Origin: Bacteroidota bacterium
Lineage (GTDB): Bacteria > Bacteroidota > Ignavibacteria > UBA10030
Direction of reading: 5' to 3'
Assembly: GCA_003519375.1 (NCBI GenBank)
Contig: DOWV01000380.1
Span: forward strand, 1 to 12,856
Length of the DNA stretch: 12,856 bases
The number at the start of each line of letters is the position of its first letter. Position 1 is the first letter of the stretch. The position numbers and the translations under genes are program-made. Below are positions 7,093 to 12,856 of this stretch, one piece after another. The notes below the pieces were generated by a model. It did not search any database. It was not told the DNA's origin and saw only the letters and a list, made by a program, of their open reading frames with translations.

Positions 7093-9324
7093 ATGGGCCC
7101 GATGACAAAGATTGCAATCCTTCTCTTCCTGCTGGCAAGCGTCACCGCCGCGCAGATGCAGAAGGATTATCTCATTCACAGACGCGGGATGCTTCATCAG
7201 ACCGTTTATAACACGGGCGAGCTCGGACGGAAATACGTCACGTCGAACGCCAACACCGAGCCCGGCATCCCTTCCTTCGAATGGCCCGGGAATTCGGCCA
7301 CCGTCATCGACGGTAAACAATATACGGGTCAGCACAATTCGTACGGCGGCGGGGTCCAGATCGCTGCCGATCGGGTTGACTCCACCCAGCGGCTTTATGC
7401 GTTCTGTGGAGGAATGATCGATGCCGTCGCGGAGTACATCAATTCATTCCCCCTGAGCCAGGAGCGCCTTGAGAATTTCCCCGTACTGGCCGACGGAAGC
7501 CTGAATCCCGCATACATTCCAAATGAGGCTGAAGAGATCATCATTTCCAAATGGGCGACGCCCGTCGGCGTCACCATATCACGCACCAGCCGGGCGTGGA
7601 GCTTTCCGGACTACGATGATTTCATCATCTACGAGTACGAATTTGAAAACACGGGCGACCTCCACGGAAACCCTTCGACGCCGGCCCGACCGGTCCGGCT
7701 CAAAGACCTGATCATCAATTTTGACCATGGCATTACGGGAGGCAAGTTCGGATACAACAGGACATCCGAATCGTGGAGCCCGAGCGTCGTCGAGAAGAAA
7801 GACTACAACGCGCGATTTGATCCGAAACGCTGGCTGCAGTATGGACTACACCGGACAGGAAATCCGGAACCAAAGTATTTTGCGGAGTATGCTGCCACAG
7901 GTAAGAACGGCGGCGGGTTGCTCTCCCCTCAGGCTACGGGTTTCATGGTGCTGTACTATGATACGCTGCATCTGGTTATCAAAGGAGATGGCACCAGAAC
8001 CAACCTCACCGGGTCAGACACAGTTTCGTGGGATTCCCAGGGACGCATCATGCAGCCTTACTACATGAGGCTGGAGACCTCACAGATGACGTCGTTCGGA
8101 AAACTGGTTCCCTACATTCTGGACATTACACAGAATCGAAAGCTTGGCCCTAATAAGAACGCGAATATCTTCGGTGAAGATTGGGTGGGCCGAGGCTCCT
8201 TTAACTGGCGGCAAAGCACGTATTTCGCCATAGGACGGAACTTCACGTTTGGACCGTACAATCTTAATCCCGGCGAAAAGGTCCGTATCACGATAGCGGA
8301 AGTCGGTGGATACGGGGCCGCACGTGCGGAAGAAACGGAAGCGGGCCTGAAGGACATCGGCGGCAGCAACGGCCAGACATCTCCGCCGACCGCGGAGGCG
8401 GGAGATTCGCTCTATGCATTCTATACGGTTCCGAACTACTGGGTGCCGAAGACACAGAAGGAACTGAACCCCAACTCCCTGAACACGTTGGTCTTCGGGA
8501 GCGACTATCTGAGCAAGTATTCCTTGCCCGACTATGTCAACTCGAACGTCGTAACAGTCCGGGAGGTCGCGGACCGTGCAATCCAGGCATATACGAACGA
8601 GCCGTTGACCAACCACAACAATGTACAATTCTGGCCGGCGAATCACAGCGAGCATGGCGTTTATGCATTGCCCATTCCTGTGCCTGCACCTGTGATCAAG
8701 CTGGAGAACACGCTGCTCGGTGAAAACAGAATCGTGTGGGGACCACAGGTGGAATCGTTCACAGCGCCGAGACTGCAGGGGACGTTCGATCATTACGAGG
8801 TCTACAAATCATCTCATCCCCTTGGGCCATGGACAAAACTGGTTTCCGTCGCAAAACGCGACGCGCAGTACTTTGTCGACGGCACCTACCAGTTCATCGA
8901 CAAGAACTCACGGATCGGCGACTACTTCTATTATTCTGTTTTGTCCGTCGACAACAATGGGAACAAGAGCGGCCGGACCAACATGACCCTGCACCAGTCA
9001 TCGATCGGCGCTGCATCGACGCTCAACAGAGTCTTTGTCGCTCCCAATCCATTCCTCATCAGATCGGGTCAGGGAGGGGAAAGCGTTGGCGGCGATATCA
9101 ATTCCCAACTCCGATTCTACAATCTCCCGCGAAAGTGCACAATCCGTGTGTACTCGTACAGCGGGCAGCTGGTACAGACCATCGAACACGATGAGGACAA
9201 GATCAATCACCCGTATTTCCAGGTGACGCGAAATAATCAACTGATCGCCGCAGGTGTCTATTTCTACGTCGTCGACACACCTGATGGCTCTCGTACTCAT
9301 GGCAAATTCGTCATTATCAACTGA
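7093..9324 (+). CDS. secreted protein with C-terminal T9SS-like sorting domain
   Basis: A 743-residue exported protein. GAGGAG lies just upstream of the ATG at 7093, and a signal peptide ends near residue 20 (VTAA before QMQK). An internal ATG at residue 4 is an alternative start. The body (about 21-550) is beta-rich, aromatic-rich and of a family I cannot name; a motif near residue 171 reads PDYDDFIIYEYEFENTGD. Residues 562-632 resemble a fibronectin type III-like module (HYEVYKSSHPLGPWTKL, then DYFYYSVLSVDNNGNKS). The last about 97 residues are a Por-type sorting domain: VAPNPFLIRSG, then TIRVYSYSGQLVQTI, then AAGVYFYVV and KFVIIN. This predicts outer-membrane crossing by the type IX system and surface attachment or release. 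Its place between a TonB receptor and a PorV-family gene suggests a surface component of the same system. No catalytic motif is recognisable. Confidence 0.85.
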   Translation: MGPMTKIAILLFLLASVTAAQMQKDYLIHRRGMLHQTVYNTGELGRKYVTSNANTEPGIPSFEWPGNSATVIDGKQYTGQHNSYGGGVQIAADRVDSTQRLYAFCGGMIDAVAEYINSFPLSQERLENFPVLADGSLNPAYIPNEAEEIIISKWATPVGVTISRTSRAWSFPDYDDFIIYEYEFENTGDLHGNPSTPARPVRLKDLIINFDHGITGGKFGYNRTSESWSPSVVEKKDYNARFDPKRWLQYGLHRTGNPEPKYFAEYAATGKNGGGLLSPQATGFMVLYYDTLHLVIKGDGTRTNLTGSDTVSWDSQGRIMQPYYMRLETSQMTSFGKLVPYILDITQNRKLGPNKNANIFGEDWVGRGSFNWRQSTYFAIGRNFTFGPYNLNPGEKVRITIAEVGGYGAARAEETEAGLKDIGGSNGQTSPPTAEAGDSLYAFYTVPNYWVPKTQKELNPNSLNTLVFGSDYLSKYSLPDYVNSNVVTVREVADRAIQAYTNEPLTNHNNVQFWPANHSEHGVYALPIPVPAPVIKLENTLLGENRIVWGPQVESFTAPRLQGTFDHYEVYKSSHPLGPWTKLVSVAKRDAQYFVDGTYQFIDKNSRIGDYFYYSVLSVDNNGNKSGRTNMTLHQSSIGAASTLNRVFVAPNPFLIRSGQGGESVGGDINSQLRFYNLPRKCTIRVYSYSGQLVQTIEHDEDKINHPYFQVTRNNQLIAAGVYFYVVDTPDGSRTHGKFVIIN

Positions 9325-9339
9325 GCAAGGCAGATGACT

Positions 9340-10389
9340 ATGAAACAACCATATCAAGCAATAGCGGCTGCCCTTATGCTGACGGTTTGCATCGGGCAGG
9401 TTCACGCGCAGAAGGTTGGCACGAGCTCGCTCCAGTTTCTCAAGGTGATGCCGACCGCCCGCGCCACGGCGATGGGCGATGCCTACGTCTCGCTTGCGAG
9501 CGGTGCAGACGCGGCCTTCTGGAATCCCGCGGGATTGACAAACCTTAAGAACCACGAGATGACCTCCACGCTTACCATGTGGCTGTTTGATACGAAACAG
9601 GTGGCGCTGGCATACGGTCTGCCGCTGGGAGACCTGGGAACACTCGGTTTTCAGTTCCAGTATGTCGATTTTGGATCGATCGAAGAGACGCGTGCCGATG
9701 CCGTCGATCTCGTCGTGCCTGCAAACGGCGCGCCGTTTTTCAATGCAGGCCTGACGGGTCGATCGTTCACCCCGTATTCGTACCTGGTCGGCCTGTCGTT
9801 CGCACGGGCGTTTACGGATAAGTTCTCGGCGGCCGTCTCGGTGAAGTACGCGATGGAATCTCTCTGGTCAGATCAGGCGATCACCATTGTGAACAGCGTG
9901 ACAGGCGAAGTGACATCGTACAAGACATATGCCGATGTCGTTCTCTTCGATTTCGGCATGCTTTATAAAACGGGATTTCGCTCTGTACAGATCGGCGTAG
10001 CAGCTCAGAACTTCGGTCCGCAGGTGAAGTTCGCCGACGCATCGCATCCCGCACCGCTCGCTTTCCGTCTTGGCGTTTCAGCCAACATCCTTGGCACTGA
10101 AGCTCTTCTGCTCCAGGACGACATGAACCGCCTCACCGTCGCCTATGATTTGTTCCAGCCCAACGACTATCGTCAGCAAATGCACGTCGGAGCCGAATAC
10201 GCGTTTTCGGAGATGTTCGTGGTACGTGCAGGATACAAATACGACTACGACAGCGAGGGGTTGACGTTCGGCGGCGGGCTCCATACCGATCTGGCCGGCT
10301 GGCCTTTGAGTTTTGATTACAGCTACGGCAGAATGAGCGAATTCCTGAACAGTGTGCATCGCATTAGCTTAGGAGTGCAATTCCGATGA
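9340..10389 (+). CDS. PorV/PorQ family outer-membrane barrel protein
   Basis: An outer-membrane beta-barrel of about 349 residues with a signal peptide ending QVHA before QKVGT. The mature N-terminus carries the PorV/PorQ signature: LQFLKVMPTARATAMGDAYV, then DAAFWNPAGL (about residues 31-66). The rest is alternating barrel strands ending in ISLGVQFR. PorV is the T9SS shuttle that takes cargo from the translocon to the attachment complex; other members have unknown roles. I prefer the second ATG (9340) because AAGG lies 9 nt upstream; the ATG at 9334 is only 3 nt from it. The gene begins 15 nt after the stop of a T9SS-type cargo gene, so a dedicated shuttle or anchor for that protein is plausible but not shown. 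Its stop overlaps the next start (ATGA), indicating translational coupling. Whether it is the main PorV or a paralogue cannot be told here. Confidence 0.85.
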   Translation: MKQPYQAIAAALMLTVCIGQVHAQKVGTSSLQFLKVMPTARATAMGDAYVSLASGADAAFWNPAGLTNLKNHEMTSTLTMWLFDTKQVALAYGLPLGDLGTLGFQFQYVDFGSIEETRADAVDLVVPANGAPFFNAGLTGRSFTPYSYLVGLSFARAFTDKFSAAVSVKYAMESLWSDQAITIVNSVTGEVTSYKTYADVVLFDFGMLYKTGFRSVQIGVAAQNFGPQVKFADASHPAPLAFRLGVSANILGTEALLLQDDMNRLTVAYDLFQPNDYRQQMHVGAEYAFSEMFVVRAGYKYDYDSEGLTFGGGLHTDLAGWPLSFDYSYGRMSEFLNSVHRISLGVQFR

Positions 10390-11918
10390 AATCGAGCATT
10401 GCCAGAAGGATAGATATCAGGGTCGTTGCTGCTTTACTCAGCTTCGCGTCCATCGTGGCGGCGCAACCCGCTTCGGGACCTCTCAACATTCAGGGTCTTG
10501 ATCAGTTTTCAGCCTCAGGAGTCCGATCGCGGGCGATGGGCGGAACAGGCGTGGCAAGCGCGCTCGACGCTTCGGCTCTCTTCTCAAATCCTGCTTCGCT
10601 TGGACAACTTACGTCGTTCGAGATTCGAGCCGGCGGTCTGTTCGCCAGCACGAGGAGGCAGCAAACTCAGGAATGGGTACCTATGAGACCGCTTCCTGGA
10701 CTGAGCGCACTCTTCGAGGGTCTTACGGGTACAATCAAGACACCCGACAGCCTGGGAATAGCGGGCCTTCCACTGAGCGCCTGGTCAGCCCTTCAAAGGC
10801 AGTACGACAATATCACGCCCAATTGGGAGAGGAGCTCTACAGCCGCGCAGCCGCTCTCACTAGCCGCGGCAATGCCGCTCACATTCGAAGGCGTGGACTT
10901 TGTTGCAGCGATCGGCATATCGCAGGTGATCAATCTCGACCAGTACTATCAGAACAACAATTCCATGTCGCCGTATCTCGGCCAGCAACGCCCCGATCCG
11001 TTTCTGATCACCGATCGGCTTGACACGTTGCACGTCAAGTGGTATCAATATACGAGAACGAGAGAAGGATCTGCGTACGGGATCACACCCGGGCTCTCAT
11101 TCACGCTTCTTCCGGGATTGCGAATCGGCGGATCGGCAACGATTTTGACCGGTTCCTCGGACGACGACGAGCGACGGCTCGAACGCGGGCTCGTCAATAT
11201 TGCCATCGGCGACGGCAAGCCTAACAATTTCATGGTGGACTCCGTCACCTACAGCCAGGCCAAATCAGGGACATCGGACTACAAGGGGACTCTGTTCACC
11301 TTTGGGCTTCAGTTCGAGCAGCAGCATTACAGTGTTGGCTTGACCATAAGGCCGCCCATGACGATCACGAGAACCTGGGATCGGGAAGTCACAGGTGTCG
11401 GTGCCGCCAGGAATCCCTACCCCCTCGAAGTCGTCTACCCGGCCACCGGCCCTTTTCGCGAGAGCGGAAAAGATGAGCTCGAGTATCCCCTTACCTATTC
11501 TTTGGGAATAGTTCTCAAACCTACGGAAAAGTGGATGTTGGCGTTTGACTATGAGCTGAGGAACTTGGCAGACGTTGAACTGACCTCAACGCCTGGCGGA
11601 ACCGTTTCGCACCCATGGGTAAATTCCAAAGGCGTGACGCGGATCGGTGCAGAGTATCGTCTTAGCACTCTGCTTGCTCTGCGAGGCGGCTACCGTGAAG
11701 ACGTTCAGGCGTTCTCGCCGGACGGCTCGGCGATTGTTGACGAACCGGCCCGCGGCGGTGTCTATTCTCTGGGTGCAGGCATCTCCCTGGGGAACATCCT
11801 GATCGATGCCGCATACGAGTATTCGGTCTTGAAGTACCAGGACCTCTATCAATCGAACGTCAACTACAACACACGACGGCAACACCAATTCATGATGGAA
11901 GTCGCGTACCGCTTCTAA
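10386..11918 (+). CDS. OmpP1/FadL-like outer-membrane transport protein
   Basis: A predicted outer-membrane barrel of 510 residues. The signal peptide ends near residue 26 (SIVAA followed by QPAS). The N-terminal region has the motif shared by FadL-like and PorV-like proteins (VRSRAMGGTGVASALDASA, then LFSNPASLGQL, residues 46-75). Long strand-rich repeats follow, and the protein ends in EVAYRF with a C-terminal phenylalanine typical of BAM substrates. FadL proteins let hydrophobic molecules, such as long-chain fatty acids or aromatic hydrocarbons, diffuse through a side opening. At 510 residues this is somewhat longer than E. coli FadL, and the actual substrate is unknown. The start ATG overlaps the preceding stop by four bases, so it is co-translated with the PorV-like gene. 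The shared N-terminal motif suggests the two barrels are distant relatives. An inverted repeat lies just downstream. Confidence 0.85.
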   Translation: MKSSIARRIDIRVVAALLSFASIVAAQPASGPLNIQGLDQFSASGVRSRAMGGTGVASALDASALFSNPASLGQLTSFEIRAGGLFASTRRQQTQEWVPMRPLPGLSALFEGLTGTIKTPDSLGIAGLPLSAWSALQRQYDNITPNWERSSTAAQPLSLAAAMPLTFEGVDFVAAIGISQVINLDQYYQNNNSMSPYLGQQRPDPFLITDRLDTLHVKWYQYTRTREGSAYGITPGLSFTLLPGLRIGGSATILTGSSDDDERRLERGLVNIAIGDGKPNNFMVDSVTYSQAKSGTSDYKGTLFTFGLQFEQQHYSVGLTIRPPMTITRTWDREVTGVGAARNPYPLEVVYPATGPFRESGKDELEYPLTYSLGIVLKPTEKWMLAFDYELRNLADVELTSTPGGTVSHPWVNSKGVTRIGAEYRLSTLLALRGGYREDVQAFSPDGSAIVDEPARGGVYSLGAGISLGNILIDAAYEYSVLKYQDLYQSNVNYNTRRQHQFMMEVAYRF

Positions 11919-11937
11919 GGGCTTGGCGAGAAGCGAT

Positions 11938-12014
11938 GCCACAAAGGCATGAAGACACTAAGAGGATAGGGACTGTTTTCGATCTTTTTCTTCGTGACTT
12001 AGAGTCTTGGTGGC
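11938..12014. repeat. imperfect long inverted repeat (dispersed-repeat-like, possible terminator)
   Basis: A 25-nt left arm (11938-11962, beginning GCCACAAAGGCATGAAGACA) and a 25-nt right arm (11990-12014, ending AGTCTTGGTGGC) are complementary at about 18 of 25 positions around a 27-nt loop. The wording 'CCACAAAGGCA..AAGACAC..AAG' resembles a mobile intergenic repeat widely scattered in environmental bacterial genomes, from memory. A transcript would fold into a long imperfect stem between the FadL-like and lipoprotein genes. It could attenuate or end transcription, or stabilise the upstream message. Confidence 0.55.
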
Positions 12015-12059
12015 AAGAAACCTGGTCAGTACTATCATAGACGTGATTTGAGGAATGAT

Positions 12060-12812
12060 ATGAAGAACAAAGTAATCTTGAGTCTGCTATTCTTGTCAGC
12101 CATTCTGTTCGGTTCCTGTGCGGAGAACCTTGACCCGCTTTCACCAGGCTCCATGAACGGGGAATACGCAGTAGGGATGAAGACGCTTGTCCCGCTCGCC
12201 GTCGGCAATTCGTGGACCTATGGCGTCACACTGTACGACACTACCGGCGCGGAGACAAAGCGATATTCGTTTACACGGAGCGTGCGCGATACCGTAACAG
12301 CGGACACGAGCAAGATTCCGTTACGACCGCCGAGCACGAACAGGAAAGCGCTATCGCGCGGAGCGCTCGTATGGTTCCTGCTCGAGGGGGAGTCGGGAGT
12401 CAGGACGTGCTGGCAGATCGACACTCTGGAGATTTTGCGTATTCGGAAATCGGATGACGCCCGGTTTTATGAACAGACTGCATTCGATTTCAGGTCGGCC
12501 ATAGGTGATGCCAGTCCGGCCCGGTACAGCGGCCTGGATACGATCACGTGGGCATCGGGTGATCGCTTCATCTACCCTCCAGACTCGGTCAAATCCATGT
12601 TGGTTTCCAAAGGAAACGACAGCCTGAGGACCACTCTGGGCTCGGCACCTTATTTTCAATACAAGGAGTATTTCTCCGTGCGCTCCGACTACACCAATTA
12701 TTATTTCAAGCCGGGGTTTGGCCTCTTCCTGGCTGAGACATTTCAGCGAACGCCGGGCGGCAGGATGGTTCGCGTGCGGCGCGACGAGCTGATGTCTTAT
12801 TATTTCAGGTGA
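12060..12812 (+). CDS. putative lipoprotein of unknown function
   Basis: A 250-residue protein with a lipoprotein signal peptide (MKNKVILSLLFLSAILFGSC). The lipobox cysteine is residue 20, followed by AENLDP, so it is probably lipid-anchored in the outer membrane. I place the start at the ATG at 12060 because GAGG lies 6 nt upstream; the frame extends only to a weaker TTG at 12048. The mature part opens with TLVPLAVGNSWTYGV and closes with YYFKPGFGLFLAETF. The pairing of PL.VGN.W.Y near the start with a G.G segment near the end recurs in uncharacterised lipoproteins of Bacteroidota and neighbouring phyla, from memory. No enzymatic motif is visible. It is separated from the FadL-like gene by about 140 nt containing an inverted repeat, so it may belong to the same operon or have its own promoter. 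Role inferred from context only: accessory to the surface system. Confidence 0.8.
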   Translation: MKNKVILSLLFLSAILFGSCAENLDPLSPGSMNGEYAVGMKTLVPLAVGNSWTYGVTLYDTTGAETKRYSFTRSVRDTVTADTSKIPLRPPSTNRKALSRGALVWFLLEGESGVRTCWQIDTLEILRIRKSDDARFYEQTAFDFRSAIGDASPARYSGLDTITWASGDRFIYPPDSVKSMLVSKGNDSLRTTLGSAPYFQYKEYFSVRSDYTNYYFKPGFGLFLAETFQRTPGGRMVRVRRDELMSYYFR

Positions 12813-12856
12813 AAAGACGGTCTCACGCCAAGCCGCCCCGACCAATCCTTCGGCTC

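Noticed and set aside
8080..8793. Long open frame on the minus strand (237 codons) inside the secreted-protein gene
   Set aside because: It lies wholly opposite a well-supported gene with signal peptide and sorting domain, and its translation is rich in Arg, Cys and His with no domain. It is a GC-driven antisense shadow.
4241..12812. Sus-type polysaccharide utilisation locus
   Set aside because: No SusD-like lipoprotein or glycoside hydrolase is recognisable. The lipoprotein at the end is short and lacks SusD features.
1..12856. CRISPR array, tRNA, rRNA, transposase or phage genes
   Set aside because: No regularly spaced repeats, no cloverleaf sequence I could identify, and no integrase or transposase motifs in any frame.

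Overview
The window (12,856 bases, moderately high GC) looks like a chromosome segment from a Gram-negative member of the Bacteroidota/Chlorobi group, probably an Ignavibacteria-like lineage. The reasons are a TonB-dependent receptor with an N-terminal carboxypeptidase-regulatory-like domain, a secreted protein ending in a type IX secretion (T9SS)-like sorting domain, PorV-like and FadL-like outer-membrane barrels, and an AraC/DUF1761/PD40 set common in such genomes. The taxonomy is an inference; there is no rRNA or tRNA gene in the window.

Left part (1-3469). A minus-strand MFS transporter (82-1332) is preceded on its own strand by a possible small ORF (1329-1610) whose stop overlaps the MFS GTG start. 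Facing away is a plus-strand group: an AraC-type regulator lacking the middle of the protein, including most of its first helix-turn-helix (1714-2271); an intact DUF1761 membrane protein (2338-2745); and a PD40/TolB-like beta-propeller gene broken by a frame change at an apparent internal deletion (2752-3469). Two of three neighbouring genes therefore appear to have lost an internal block. This may be real gene decay or an assembly artefact.

Middle (3470-4240). About 770 bases without a credible gene hold a degenerate heptanucleotide repeat, an interrupted inverted repeat of about 48 nt, a 7-bp inverted repeat around a Bacteroidetes-like -7 box, and the leader of the next operon.

Right part (4241-12812). 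One plus-strand transcription unit is likely: TonB-dependent receptor, T9SS-type secreted protein, PorV/PorQ-family barrel and OmpP1/FadL-like barrel. Spacing is 17 nt, then about 10-15 nt, then a 4-bp ATGA overlap. After a gap of about 140 nt containing an imperfect inverted repeat comes a lipoprotein. All five proteins carry export signals, so the block encodes an outer-membrane/surface assembly. My working hypothesis is a surface capture-and-uptake system in which the PorV-like protein serves the neighbouring secreted protein and the receptor and FadL-like barrel import a ligand. The substrate cannot be read from the sequence, and the type of cluster is familiar from this bacterial group rather than plainly new.
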